Source: Flavobacterium quisquiliarum (lineage in GTDB: Bacteria; Bacteroidota; Bacteroidia; Flavobacteriales; Flavobacteriaceae). From it: a stretch of 64,000 nt of DNA. The DNA lies in contig NZ_WWEM01000013.1 in assembly GCF_019308285.1 (NCBI RefSeq), positions 62,001-126,000 of the forward strand. Direction: 5' to 3'. How positions within the stretch are numbered: position 1 is the first letter of the stretch; every line of letters starts with the position of its first letter. Under the pieces are notes generated by a model. That model was not told the origin of the DNA and searched no databases. It saw nothing but the letters and a program-made list of their open reading frames with translations. Shown one piece after another: positions 44,688 to 53,543 of this stretch. A program made the position numbers and the translations under genes.

Positions 44688-44722
44688 AAAAAAGCTACTT
44701 CCGAAAGAAAGTAGCTTTTCTA
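44688..44722 (-). terminator. Terminator after the L28-L33-DUF4295 block
   Basis: On the minus strand AAAAGCTACTT, a short loop, AAGTAGCTTTT and further T residues. The arms pair perfectly, 17 bp after the DUF4295 stop. Confidence 0.85.
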
Positions 44723-44738
44723 TATAATGTAATTGTAA

Positions 44739-44891
44739 TTATTTCTTTTTCAAGAATTCATCAACTTCTTCAGGAGCCATAATAGATTCTACGAATGTAT
44801 ATGCACCAGTTTTAGGAGATTTTACCATTTTGATGGCTTTTGATAATCTCTTAGAAGATGTTTGTAACGATGCTACGGTTTTCTTTGCCAT
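44739..44891 (-). CDS. DUF4295 small basic protein
   Basis: A 50-residue protein beginning MAKKTVASLQTSSKRLSKAI and ending EEVDEFLKKK. It matches the DUF4295 family, found almost only in Bacteroidota, always beside the L33 and L28 genes. The size, charge and location suggest a ribosome-associated protein. It has 73 bp to the L33 stop and a strong terminator after it. The function is unproven. Confidence 0.9.
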   Translation of the reverse strand: MAKKTVASLQTSSKRLSKAIKMVKSPKTGAYTFVESIMAPEEVDEFLKKK

Positions 44892-44964
44892 GATTCAAAT
44901 GTTTTGGAATTCAATAAATCTTCAAATGAAAAACCATTTGAGATTTTATCAAAATCTCTAATTA

Positions 44965-45147
44965 TTACTTAATTTCTTTGTGAACAGTTACTCTTTTTAA
45001 GATTGGATTAAATTTTTTAATCTCTAATCTGTCTGGAGTATTTTTTTTGTTCTTAGTTGTAATATATCTAGAAGTTCCTGGAACACCAGAAGTCTTGTGC
45101 TCAGTACATTCTAAAATTACTTGGATTCTATTACCTTTCTTTGCCAT
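44965..45147 (-). CDS. rpmG: 50S ribosomal protein L33
   Basis: A 60-residue protein, [17 protein letters not shown]..., with [21 protein letters not shown] typical of bacterial L33. It lacks the zinc-binding CxxC pairs of the C+ form. It follows rpmB by 27 bp in the same operon. Confidence 0.95.
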
Positions 45148-45174
45148 CTTGCTATATATTTATTTAGGAAAAGA

Positions 45175-45411
45175 TTATTTGATAAATCCTTCTGACTGCG
45201 CTTTTTTCAAAACTGCAGTGATTCCATTTTTATTAATTGTTTTTATCGTAGATGCTGCTACTCTAAGAGTAATCCATCTATCTTCTTCTGGAAGATAAAA
45301 ACGCTTTTTAACTAAGTTTACAGAAAACTTTCTCTTAGTTTTGTTCATAGCGTGAGAAACGTTATTTCCTACCATCGCTCTTTTACCTGTAAGGTCACAA
45401 ACTCTTGACAT
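45175..45411 (-). CDS. rpmB: 50S ribosomal protein L28
   Basis: A 78-residue protein opening [29 protein letters not shown], the full L28 signature. It is the first gene of the rpmB-rpmG-DUF4295 block, 71 bp downstream of cinA on the same strand. Confidence 0.96.
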   Translation of the reverse strand: MSRVCDLTGKRAMVGNNVSHAMNKTKRKFSVNLVKKRFYLPEEDRWITLRVAASTIKTINKNGITAVLKKAQSEGFIK

Positions 45412-45482
45412 TATACTTATCTTTTATCGTTATTCAAAATCAGGGTGCAAAGAAAAGAAAAATAAACCATTGTAGCAAAAAA

Positions 45483-46736
45483 TTATTGCACAAATTTTAA
45501 AATTTCTTTCTGCAATATTTCCAAACTCTTAACTGTTGCCCTATCTACCACTTTTTCACGAGGTTGTCCGAAGTTAAATTCTTCCACAATTACCTCATTT
45601 GGGGTAGCCAAAGCAATAAAAACAGTACCAATTTCCGCATCAGAATCTCCTTTTGAAGGTCCCGCGTTACCTGTCGTAGCTATCCCATAATCCGTTTGCA
45701 GTAACTTTTTCACATTCAAAGCCATAGACGACGCGACTTCCGCACTTACAACAGAATGTTTGGCTACCAAATCTTCTGGAACTCCAAGCACATTTATTTT
45801 AGCTTCGGTTGCATAAGAAACGACACTTCCTTTAAAATAACTGGAAGCTCCAGGAACAGCAGACAATAACGAGGCTACTCTTCCGCCAGTAAAACTTTCT
45901 GCTGTTGAAACCGTTTTATGCTGTTTAGTCAAAATTTTTCCAACTACTGATTCTAATGTTTCGTTTTCTTCATACCCCACAATTATATCATGAATTATTA
46001 AATCTAACGAACGCACATTTTCATCAATTGCCGCTTCTAAAACTTCTTTATCCACTCCTCTAGCTGTTAATCTTAAACGAACTCGGCCTGGATTTGGCAG
46101 ATAAGCCAGTTTTATAAATTCTGGAAGATTATTTTCCCAATGCTCAATGCGTTCCGCAACCAAACTTTCTCCTTGACCATAAGTCAAAATGGTTTTATGA
46201 ATGATATATGGACGTTTATATTCTTTGACTATCTTAGAAATAATTTCTTCTTCAACCAAATATTTCATTTCATAAGGAACTCCCGGAAGCGAAATAAAAA
46301 CAGTATTTTCTTTCTTCATCCACATACCTGGCGCCGTTCCAACTTTATTTGGCAATACAGTACAAGTTGACGGCACTAAAGCCTGATCTTTATTTAATTG
46401 AGAAATCGGTCTTTTGTAAAAACCTTCTATTAATTCGGTAACATGCGCCAAAACTTCTGGATTTACAACCAGTTCATCATTAAAGTATTCACAGAACGTT
46501 TTTTTAGTCACATCATCTTTTGTTGGACCTAGCCCACCCGTAACTATTACAACATCAACTCTGTTTTGCAACTGAGCAAATGTGTCTAAAATATGTTTTT
46601 TATCATCGCTTATAGACAACATTTCTGCTACCTCAACTCCAATTCGATCTAGTGATTTAGCAATAAAAGCTGAATTTGTATCTACGATTTGACCAATTAG
46701 AATTTCATCTCCAATTGTTATGATTGCTGCTTTCAT
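45483..46736 (-). CDS. cinA: CinA family protein / nicotinamide-nucleotide amidohydrolase
   Basis: A 417-residue two-domain protein. The N-terminal molybdopterin-binding-like domain (1-170; [31 protein letters not shown]) is joined to the C-terminal CinA amidohydrolase domain (about 260-417; [19 protein letters not shown]). The C-terminal domain deamidates nicotinamide mononucleotide in the pyridine-nucleotide cycle; the N-terminal domain can hydrolyse ADP-ribose. The name reflects competence induction in pneumococcus and need not apply here. It lies upstream of the ribosomal protein block, a common arrangement in this phylum. Confidence 0.94.
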   Translation of the reverse strand: MKAAIITIGDEILIGQIVDTNSAFIAKSLDRIGVEVAEMLSISDDKKHILDTFAQLQNRVDVVIVTGGLGPTKDDVTKKTFCEYFNDELVVNPEVLAHVTELIEGFYKRPISQLNKDQALVPSTCTVLPNKVGTAPGMWMKKENTVFISLPGVPYEMKYLVEEEIISKIVKEYKRPYIIHKTILTYGQGESLVAERIEHWENNLPEFIKLAYLPNPGRVRLRLTARGVDKEVLEAAIDENVRSLDLIIHDIIVGYEENETLESVVGKILTKQHKTVSTAESFTGGRVASLLSAVPGASSYFKGSVVSYATEAKINVLGVPEDLVAKHSVVSAEVASSMALNVKKLLQTDYGIATTGNAGPSKGDSDAEIGTVFIALATPNEVIVEEFNFGQPREKVVDRATVKSLEILQKEILKFVQ

Positions 46737-46874
46737 ATCTATATTAAGGAAAGTTTACCTGATCCAAACAGGTTTATTATTTTAAGAAGAATTAGCTCTG
46801 GAATCCTTTTTTAAAGAAACAGAACTCTAAATCTAATTTTAAAAAGAATCTATTACTTTCAAAATAAGAAAACA

Positions 46875-46909
46875 AAACCCAATCCTTTTCAATATAAGAA
46901 TTGGGTTCT
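46875..46909 (-). terminator. Terminator after the Hpt gene
   Basis: On the minus strand AACCCAATTC and GGATTGGGTT pair with one mismatch and are followed by a T-rich run, 10 bp after the Hpt stop. Confidence 0.7.
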
Positions 46910-46918
46910 GATTATGTT

Positions 46919-47263
46919 TTACAAATCAAAGTCTTTTTTTATCTCTTTGATTGCTTCTTTTACTTGGACTTTAATACTTTTAAAAGTTTCAATAATATCT
47001 TTTTTCTTGCCTTCTGCTTTTGTCCAAGCTTCTACTTGAAGAATTTCTTCAAATGCCACATTCAAACCCATTAAATCTAATGTTGGCTTAATTTTATGCG
47101 CATAAGAATAGGCATATTTATGATCCTTTTTCTTAATTCCTTCTTTAATTTGTTTTAAATCTTCCGGAACTTCTGTAACAAATAAAGTTAAAATCTGATT
47201 TACAAATTCAGGATCGTTATCTGAAAGCGCATACACTTTCGAAAGGTTATACTTTAAAGCCAT
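46919..47263 (-). CDS. Orphan Hpt-domain phosphotransfer protein
   Basis: A 114-residue four-helix bundle of the histidine phosphotransfer family. The phospho-acceptor His56 lies in YSYAHKIKPTLDLMG. The whole protein is one Hpt domain, like YpdI or ChpT-type carriers. It has no kinase or receiver attached and no histidine kinase next to it. Its ATG shares one base with the stop (TAATG) of the preceding fumarylacetoacetase-family gene, so translation is coupled. It probably relays phosphate for a hybrid kinase encoded elsewhere. Confidence 0.82.
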   Translation of the reverse strand: MALKYNLSKVYALSDNDPEFVNQILTLFVTEVPEDLKQIKEGIKKKDHKYAYSYAHKIKPTLDLMGLNVAFEEILQVEAWTKAEGKKKDIIETFKSIKVQVKEAIKEIKKDFDL

Positions 47264-47874
47264 TATTTTACTTGTATTCTGAATAATTTTTTATCTTCTA
47301 AAAAGCCTTCTAAAACATCATTTGGTTTTACAGCCGAAACACCAGCTGGTGTTCCTGTAAAAATTATATCTCCAATTTTCAAGGTAAAAAACTGAGAGAC
47401 GTGCGAAATTAATTCATCAATCTTCCAAAGCATCATGCTTGAATTTCCTTTTTGAACTGTTTCTCCATTTGTTTTCAATTCAAAATTAAGATTTTCCATA
47501 GAAAGAAAATCTGTTTTTGGTAAAAAATCACCAATAACCGCCGAACCGTCAAACGCTTTGGCTTTTTCCCACGGAAGCCCTTTTTCTTTTAATTTACTCT
47601 GTAAATCCCTCGCTGTAAAATCGATCCCAACACTAATCTCATCATAATATTTATGAGCAAATTTTGGTTCGATGTATTTTCCAACTTTATTAATCTTTAC
47701 AATTATTTCTATTTCATGATGAACATCCTCAGAAAACTCCGGAATCACAAACGGATGTTGTTTCAGCAATACCGCAGAATCGGGTTTCATAAAAACTACC
47801 GGCTCACTCGGACGTTCGTTCTTTAATTCTTCTATATGATTGGCATAATTCCTGCCGACACAGATAATCTTCAT
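47263..47874 (-). CDS. Fumarylacetoacetate hydrolase family protein
   Basis: A 203-residue cytoplasmic metal-dependent enzyme. MKIICVGRNYANHIEEL, the metal-binding HHEIEIIVKI, and ITFTGTPAGVSAV-like (IIFTGTPAGVSAV) are the family blocks. This short form resembles acylpyruvases and oxaloacetate decarboxylases (FAHD1/YcgM). It is translationally coupled to the Hpt gene downstream, with no evident functional reason. A repeat lies between it and the exonuclease gene. Confidence 0.9.
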   Translation of the reverse strand: MKIICVGRNYANHIEELKNERPSEPVVFMKPDSAVLLKQHPFVIPEFSEDVHHEIEIIVKINKVGKYIEPKFAHKYYDEISVGIDFTARDLQSKLKEKGLPWEKAKAFDGSAVIGDFLPKTDFLSMENLNFELKTNGETVQKGNSSMMLWKIDELISHVSQFFTLKIGDIIFTGTPAGVSAVKPNDVLEGFLEDKKLFRIQVK

Positions 47875-47882
47875 TATTATTT

Positions 47883-47959
47883 AGTGTTCAGTTTTCAGTT
47901 TTTAGTATTCAGCAAAACCTATAGCATTCAGAGACTGAACACTAAAAACTGAACACTGC
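47883..47959. repeat. Inverted repeat of 'gtgttcagttttcag' type
   Basis: AGTGTTCAGTTTTCAGTTTT on the left is answered by AAAACTGAACACT on the right. This low-complexity inverted repeat fills the gap between two minus-strand genes and resembles the 'gtttcaggtttcag' elements elsewhere in the window. Confidence 0.65.
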
Positions 47960-47964
47960 ATACT

Positions 47965-48735
47965 TTACTTTGTGTTTAATTTTCTCAATTTAATTGCTGT
48001 CAAAACTTTTTTGGTATACAAAGGAAAATCAGCATTTTGAATCCAGCTGAAATAACCTGGCTCTGACTCCAAAACTTTTTCCACTTTTGCCCCTTTGTGC
48101 TTGCCAAAAGTAAAAATTTCTTCGTCATCTTTATCAAAAGCAATCATTCCAGCAAAATCAGCTATTTTTTTACGAGTTGTAAATTCAGACAAAGCCTTCA
48201 TGTCATTTTCCAATTCTGGATAACGATCTAACTGTGCTTTCAGAATTTCATAAGTCGCCATAGTATCCGCTTCAGCAGAATGGGCATTATCTAAACTTTT
48301 TCCACAATAAAATTTCAAAGCAGCACTAAGAGTTCGCTCTTCCATTTTATGAAAAATAGTCTGCACATCTACAGAAACTTTATTTTTCATGTCAAAATCA
48401 ACTCCTGCACGAAGTAATTCTTCTGCTAAAAGCGGAATATCAAAACGATCTGAGTTAAATCCTCCCAAATCGCTGTCTTTAATCATATTATGAATATGTG
48501 ACGCTAATTCTGCAAAGGTTGGTTCGTTTGCTACTTTTTCATCAGTGATGCCATGTACCGCAGTAGTTTGCGGCGGAATTGGAATTGTTGGATTAACCAA
48601 CCAGGTTTTACTTTCTTTGTTTCCGTTAGGAAAAACTTTGAATATTGAAATTTCTACGATTCTATCTTTACCGATATCAATTCCCGTTGTTTCGAGATCA
48701 AAAAAGCAAATTGGTTTGTTAAGTTTTAATTCCAT
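47965..48735 (-). CDS. DnaQ-like DEDDh 3'-5' exonuclease
   Basis: A 256-residue protein. The exonuclease domain (about 8-170) has Asp13 and Glu15 in FFDLETTGID, an Asp in GGFNSDRFDIPLL, and the His/Asp pair in NAHSAEADTMATYE, so all DEDDh ligands are present. The C-terminal 70 residues (FTFGKHKGAKVEKV...YFSWI) look like the small DUF3820-type module that often follows such exonucleases. It probably trims DNA 3' ends in repair or proofreading. A -7 box lies 20 nt upstream. Confidence 0.9.
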   Translation of the reverse strand: MELKLNKPICFFDLETTGIDIGKDRIVEISIFKVFPNGNKESKTWLVNPTIPIPPQTTAVHGITDEKVANEPTFAELASHIHNMIKDSDLGGFNSDRFDIPLLAEELLRAGVDFDMKNKVSVDVQTIFHKMEERTLSAALKFYCGKSLDNAHSAEADTMATYEILKAQLDRYPELENDMKALSEFTTRKKIADFAGMIAFDKDDEEIFTFGKHKGAKVEKVLESEPGYFSWIQNADFPLYTKKVLTAIKLRKLNTK

Positions 48736-48755
48736 TTCTAATTTTTATAAGTCTA

Positions 48756-48763
48756 CAAATGTA
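48756..48763 (-). promoter_or_regulatory. -7 box of the exonuclease gene
   Basis: TACATTTG on the minus strand, an exact TAnnTTTG match 20 nt before the ATG at 48735. Confidence 0.5.
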
Positions 48764-48898
48764 ATTTTTAAAGCCGAATATCCTCCTTTATTCTCGTTTT
48801 TTTTGTCGAAAAAAGCTTTCATTTAACGATTTTAACTTTTAAGAAATACATCAATAACAACTTAAAGCATTACCACTTAACGCTTTTCTTACAAAACA

Positions 48899-48936
48899 CA
48901 AAAAAAATCCGATTAGTTATAAACCAATCGGATTTG
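48899..48936 (-). terminator. Terminator of the E2 gene
   Basis: On the minus strand AAATCCGATT, a loop of about 12 nt, AATCGGATTT and a T run. The arms are perfect, 20 bp after the E2 stop. Confidence 0.88.
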
Positions 48937-48956
48937 AAATATTTTTATAATTGATT

Positions 48957-50312
48957 TTAGAAATCTCTATCTACATCAAAAGCTTCTAAATATTCTGCCA
49001 CTCTTTTCACAAAACTTCCTCCCAATGCTCCATCTACCACTCTATGATCATAAGAATGAGACAAGAACATTTTCTGACGAATTCCAATAAAATCTCCTTC
49101 CGGAGTTTCGATAACAGCAGGCACTTTACGAATTGCTCCAAGAGCTAAAATCCCAACCTGAGGCTGATTAATAATTGGCGTTCCGAAAACACTTCCAAAA
49201 GTACCAACGTTCGTCACCGTGTAAGTTCCGCCTTGTGTATCGTCTGGTTTTAGTTTTCCAGCTTTTGCACGGTTTCCTAAATCGTTAACCGCTTTTGCCA
49301 TTCCAACCAAATTCAACTGATCTGCATTTTTAATTACAGGGACAATTAAATTCCCATTTGGCAATGCCGCCGCCATTCCTAAATTAATATTTTTCTTTTT
49401 GATGATATAATCCCCGTCAACAGAAATATTCATTCCAGGAAAATCTTTTAAGGCTTTAGCAACCGCTTCCATCATAATCGGCGTAAAAGTCAATTTCTCG
49501 CCTTCTCTCTTTTCGAAAGCCGTTTTTACTTTATCTCTCCATTTCACAATGTTTGTTACATCTACTTCAATAAACGACTGTACGTGAGCCGAAGTTTGAA
49601 CTGAAGCCGTCATATAACCTGAAATCAGTTTACGCATTCTGTCCATCTCTACAATTTCGTCGCCTCCATTTACAGAAACCGGAACAGCCTGCTGGCTTTT
49701 TTGAACAACTGGTTCAACTGCTTTAGGAGTTTCAGTTTTTGGAGTTTCTGCAAGTACTTTTGGAGTTTCTTCAACCGCTTTTGGCGTTTGCACTACTCCA
49801 GATTTGCGATCTTCTATATATTTTAAAATATCTTCTTTAGTAACACGTCCGTCTTTTCCTGAACCTGCAATATTTTCAAGTTCGTTTAAAGTAACGTTTT
49901 CTTCTTTTGCGATATTTTTTACTAGCGGAGAAAAGAATTTATCTGAACCTGAAAAATCTGTACTTGTTACAGTTTCTTTTACCGTTTCAATAGTTTTTTC
50001 AATTTCAACTGCTTCGGCCGGAGCTACAGTTTCTTCTACTGAAATTGTTTCTGTAATCACCGCTTCACCGCCTTCAGTCTCAATAATGGCAATAGTCTGC
50101 CCTACTTGTACTAAATCATCTTTACCAAACAATTGCTCAACTAAAATTCCTGATACTTCGCTAGGTACTTCACTATCAACTTTATCGGTTGCAATTTCGA
50201 GTACCGCTTCATCAGCTTCAATTTTGTCTCCAACTTCTTTCAACCAATTTGTAATAGTTGCTTCAGCGACGCTTTCTCCCATTTTTGGAAGCTTTAATTC
50301 AAATCTTGCCAT
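48957..50312 (-). CDS. 2-oxo acid dehydrogenase E2 (dihydrolipoamide acyltransferase)
   Basis: A 451-residue core subunit of a 2-oxo acid dehydrogenase complex. The single lipoyl domain (1-76) carries Lys44 in EIATDKVDSE. The peripheral subunit-binding domain (about 127-166) reads SPLVKNIAKEENVTLNELENIAGSGKDGRVTKEDI in part. The catalytic domain (about 220-451) ends with His423 and Asp427 in SYDHRVVDG. The lipoyl and binding-domain sequences resemble branched-chain complex E2 in Bacteroidota more than pyruvate E2, but this is not decisive. No E1 or E3 gene is adjacent. Confidence 0.9.
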   Translation of the reverse strand: MARFELKLPKMGESVAEATITNWLKEVGDKIEADEAVLEIATDKVDSEVPSEVSGILVEQLFGKDDLVQVGQTIAIIETEGGEAVITETISVEETVAPAEAVEIEKTIETVKETVTSTDFSGSDKFFSPLVKNIAKEENVTLNELENIAGSGKDGRVTKEDILKYIEDRKSGVVQTPKAVEETPKVLAETPKTETPKAVEPVVQKSQQAVPVSVNGGDEIVEMDRMRKLISGYMTASVQTSAHVQSFIEVDVTNIVKWRDKVKTAFEKREGEKLTFTPIMMEAVAKALKDFPGMNISVDGDYIIKKKNINLGMAAALPNGNLIVPVIKNADQLNLVGMAKAVNDLGNRAKAGKLKPDDTQGGTYTVTNVGTFGSVFGTPIINQPQVGILALGAIRKVPAVIETPEGDFIGIRQKMFLSHSYDHRVVDGALGGSFVKRVAEYLEAFDVDRDF

Positions 50313-50396
50313 ATTGTTAATCTAAAAGATGTTTTTGATTTTCAGATTGCGAAATTAACGAATATTTTAAACATAAATTACACTTAATATAATTTT

Positions 50397-51560
50397 TTAC
50401 TCAATTTTTATAATTTGCCCTCTGTCATTTCTTGAATTGCTTCCAATAATAAAACCCGCATTTTTGGGAAATATTTTAAAAGTAACCTTCTTATCTTTAA
50501 GAGTTTCTATGATTTCGATACATTTTTTGAATGAAATATAGTGATTATCCAAAATGATCTCTGCCTTTTTACCCTTTAAAATCAGGCACGAATTTACCAT
50601 TTTTTCCTCTTTGAATTCTAAAAAACCAACTTTATTTTCCAAAATCGAAGCCAGTTTTTTAGCGAAATTCTCATTTTCGGAGCATAAAAAATAGCTTTCC
50701 GGCAACGGATTCTCTTTTGGTTTTCCCTGAAACATTTTGGCAAATGAAAACAAAAATGTCCCAATTTTAATAAAAAGACTAAAGAACCAGGATTTCTTGA
50801 AATGTTTTTGATAAAAGAAATTCATCGATTCCTGAAATCGTTTCATGTATTGCTCATCTTTTATTGTGCTTTCTCCTTTATAATGCAGAACTGTTGTTTC
50901 GTGAAAATAAAAATTAGCTTTTTCTAAAAGCAAAGCACGATACGACAAATCGATATCGTCTGCATACATAAAACAATCTTCGTCAAAACCGTTTAAATCT
51001 TCATAAAGTTTACTTTCTAAAAACATAAAAGCCCCAACTAGAATAGCTACTTTTCCAGTTTCGTTTTGATGTAAATGCTGAGCGTAATATTGATTGAAAA
51101 GTTTTGTTTTAGGAAAGATTTTATACAAACTGAAAATCTTCGTAAAGGCAACCCAGGGTGTCGGTATTCCTCTTTTACTTTCAGGCAGAAATTCTCCTGT
51201 TCCATCAATTAGTTTACAGCCAATGATTCCGAGATTATTTTGCCTTTCGGCGAAAGCCAGAATCTTCAAGAATGTATCTTCTGCAACAACGGTATCAGGA
51301 TTTAAGATGCAGATGTATTTCCCTTTCGCTTGACGAAAACCAATATTATTTCCTTTTGGGAAACCAAAATTCTCCTTGTTTTCAATCAATTTTACTTTTG
51401 GAAATTTTTCTCTCATCATCAAAACACTGTCGTCTGATGAATTATTATCTACTACAATAATTTCAGCATCGATTGCCGCAATTGCTTCCTGAACACTTAA
51501 AACGCATTGTTCGAGAAAGTAACGCACATTATAATTGAGAATAATAATCGATAACTGCAT
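50397..51560 (-). CDS. Family 2 glycosyltransferase
   Basis: A 387-residue GT-A glycosyltransferase. QLSIIILNYNVRYFLEQCVLSV opens the nucleotide-binding fold, the metal motif is in CILNPDTVV, and the acceptor side has FMYADDIDLSYRAL. A hydrophobic stretch at about 275-295 may sit at the membrane. The C-terminal 100 residues are a variable extension. It resembles rhamnosyltransferase-type enzymes of surface polysaccharide synthesis. It lies 32 bp downstream of the Omp85-like gene on the same strand; donor and acceptor are unknown. Confidence 0.88.
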   Translation of the reverse strand: MQLSIIILNYNVRYFLEQCVLSVQEAIAAIDAEIIVVDNNSSDDSVLMMREKFPKVKLIENKENFGFPKGNNIGFRQAKGKYICILNPDTVVAEDTFLKILAFAERQNNLGIIGCKLIDGTGEFLPESKRGIPTPWVAFTKIFSLYKIFPKTKLFNQYYAQHLHQNETGKVAILVGAFMFLESKLYEDLNGFDEDCFMYADDIDLSYRALLLEKANFYFHETTVLHYKGESTIKDEQYMKRFQESMNFFYQKHFKKSWFFSLFIKIGTFLFSFAKMFQGKPKENPLPESYFLCSENENFAKKLASILENKVGFLEFKEEKMVNSCLILKGKKAEIILDNHYISFKKCIEIIETLKDKKVTFKIFPKNAGFIIGSNSRNDRGQIIKIE

Positions 51561-51592
51561 GTAAAATTGATCTAGTAGATTTTGGTCGAAAG

Positions 51593-52777
51593 TTAGAAAT
51601 TTTCTGATAACCCCAAACGAAGCGACCAGTCGTTTTTACTAATTCCGTAATCAAGTGCCAGATTACTGCCATTTCTTTTATTCCATTTGATACGAATTCC
51701 GGTTCCAACCGCAGGATTCCATTTTTTGAATTGATAAGTCTCAAGTTTGGAAACCGAAGAAATATTAGTAAAAAAGACAGCGCCAAAAAAACCATTTCGA
51801 CTGATATCCGTTCGATATTCGGTTTCAAAGTAAATTAAGGCATTGCTTCTGTATCTGTTTTTAGTAAAACCTCTTCCTGTTTTTCCGTCACGGTCCCAGC
51901 CAATACTTGGCAAATCCAGATAATGAGGCTTTCCGCCAAATGTTGACCAATAAAAAGCTCTTGAAGCCCAAACTCTGTGTTTGGTTCTACTGAAAGAATG
52001 GTATTTTCTGGCGTCTATATATAAGGACTGCCATTTATCTCCTTCAACTCCGCTTGTATTCATACGAAAATCGGCTTCAATATACAATCCTTGTTTTGGA
52101 TTGATGATATTTTCCCGTGAATCATACAGACCCTGAATCGCTAATCCGAAAGAAGTTTCGTCTGAATAATCTCCTTTCATGTACTGATTATAATCGGTCT
52201 GCTCGTCTATATAAGATTGCTCCGAAATATTTTGATAATTATCTAAAAGAAAACCCATTCCCAACCGATAATTCCCAACAATTTTTCTGGTTGCAAACTG
52301 ATAAAACCGCCACTGCTGATAATCGAGCGTTGACATTTTATCTTTTGAATCGTGCTCACCCAAACCGTAAGTATCCTGAGGATAAATCATATATCGATAA
52401 TCACCTATAAAATTCCATTTATTTTCGCTTGTGTAAACGTAAGACTGAACAGGAAAAACATATTGTTTGGTAAAACTAAAATAAGGTGAAAAAGTAACCT
52501 GAGACATTTTCGTTTTTTCGTGATCTTCGCCGAGATAAAAAGTAGTTAAAAAGGAAACCACCAAACCTGTACTCGAATTCACATCAACAGGAACTGGAAG
52601 CAATGAGAATGCCAGTTTTTTTTGCTTGTCTTTTTTGATCGTATCGTTTTTGTCAAAAATTTTGTGAACAACATCTAATATGTCCTGATTTCCCACAGTC
52701 AGACTATCGTTTTGAGCGTTACAAAACGAGCTTATTAAACAAAAACAGCATACATATATAATTTTTAAATTACTCAC
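51593..52777 (-). CDS. Omp85/BamA-like outer-membrane beta-barrel protein
   Basis: A 394-residue outer-membrane protein. The signal peptide ends at SFCNAQ. The mature part is rich in amphipathic strands and closes with aromatic-ended LRLGLSENF, as barrels do. The blocks NIINPKQGLYIEADFRMN and AVGTGIRIKWNKRNGSNLALDYGIS match the surface-antigen (D15) barrel domain. No POTRA domains precede the barrel, so it is a short 'barrel only' form. It could export a lipid or protein; the role is unknown. It probably shares a transcript with the glycosyltransferase gene. Confidence 0.82.
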   Translation of the reverse strand: MSNLKIIYVCCFCLISSFCNAQNDSLTVGNQDILDVVHKIFDKNDTIKKDKQKKLAFSLLPVPVDVNSSTGLVVSFLTTFYLGEDHEKTKMSQVTFSPYFSFTKQYVFPVQSYVYTSENKWNFIGDYRYMIYPQDTYGLGEHDSKDKMSTLDYQQWRFYQFATRKIVGNYRLGMGFLLDNYQNISEQSYIDEQTDYNQYMKGDYSDETSFGLAIQGLYDSRENIINPKQGLYIEADFRMNTSGVEGDKWQSLYIDARKYHSFSRTKHRVWASRAFYWSTFGGKPHYLDLPSIGWDRDGKTGRGFTKNRYRSNALIYFETEYRTDISRNGFFGAVFFTNISSVSKLETYQFKKWNPAVGTGIRIKWNKRNGSNLALDYGISKNDWSLRLGLSENF

Positions 52778-52922
52778 TCACAATATTTTAAAAACCATCT
52801 CTTACAAATTTAGAATTTTTAATTTAGAATTATGTTTAAATTTTTTGTAGAATAAAAACGGATTTAAAATGATTCAAAAAAGCTACATTTGGGTTTCTAA
52901 TTATCTGATCTTAAAAAGTCTT

Positions 52923-53483
52923 ATGCGTCAATTATCACTTTACTTTTTAGCTTTTAGTCTTATTTGCTTTTCAGCGATAGCTCAGGAAAAAAGAGAAAAT
53001 CTGGTAAAATCTAACAAATGGTTTATCGCTGGCCCTTCAAAAGAAAGTGAAGAAACATTAAATGCTATTCGAATAAAAAAAGGAATAATTACGATAACCA
53101 CGAAAAATAACCCAAAAGGTGAAATTGAGCTCAATGTTATGATTACACCTTCGGAAACCAATGACGGAATTCCGACGAATCTTTCGAGTGAATCAAAATT
53201 TGTCGAAATTACCTATCAATCTACACAAACAATAAAATTACAAGCAAGAGAAGGGAATTCAGAAGGAACAGGTTGCGTACATGGAGGTTCACATCCGAGA
53301 GTTAGCCTGCCTGCTTCCACCCATCAATTTAAAACTATAAAAATTCCATGGTCAGATTTTAAACAAGACGAACTTCCTGATGGAAAACTTCTGAATATTC
53401 ACAATTTATGTAAGTTCAATTTTGTGAATTACAATCCAATTTCCGGATCGATCCTGAAGATTAAGTCAGTTATTATAAATTGA
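52923..53483 (+). CDS. Secreted beta-sandwich protein of unknown function
   Basis: A 186-residue protein with signal peptide MRQLSLYFLAFSLICFSAIAQ. An in-frame ATG 54 bp upstream would give an unusual N-terminal extension, so the internal ATG is preferred. The mature protein is nearly all beta, ending HNLCKFNFVNYNPISGSILKIKSVIIN. This ending recalls carbohydrate-binding-type jelly rolls in which a final strand describes a sugar site. KTIKIPWSDF is typical of such modules. No catalytic motif is seen. It stands alone between two minus-strand genes. Confidence 0.6.
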   Translation: MRQLSLYFLAFSLICFSAIAQEKRENLVKSNKWFIAGPSKESEETLNAIRIKKGIITITTKNNPKGEIELNVMITPSETNDGIPTNLSSESKFVEITYQSTQTIKLQAREGNSEGTGCVHGGSHPRVSLPASTHQFKTIKIPWSDFKQDELPDGKLLNIHNLCKFNFVNYNPISGSILKIKSVIIN

Positions 53484-53543
53484 AAGTTTTTTTTACCGCA
53501 AAGAGCGCTAAGGATTTTCGGTAAAATCTTCTCATTTCAAAAA

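Noticed and set aside
44211..44714. Open frame of 167 codons on the plus strand over ftsY
   Set aside because: It is the antisense shadow of ftsY; the encoded protein is Ser/Phe-rich with no motif and spans the ftsY start and the terminator.
49804..50325. Open frame of 173 codons on the plus strand over the E2 gene
   Set aside because: It is the shadow of the lipoyl and linker region of the E2 gene; the Ser-rich product is an artefact of Glu/Lys-rich codons on the other strand.
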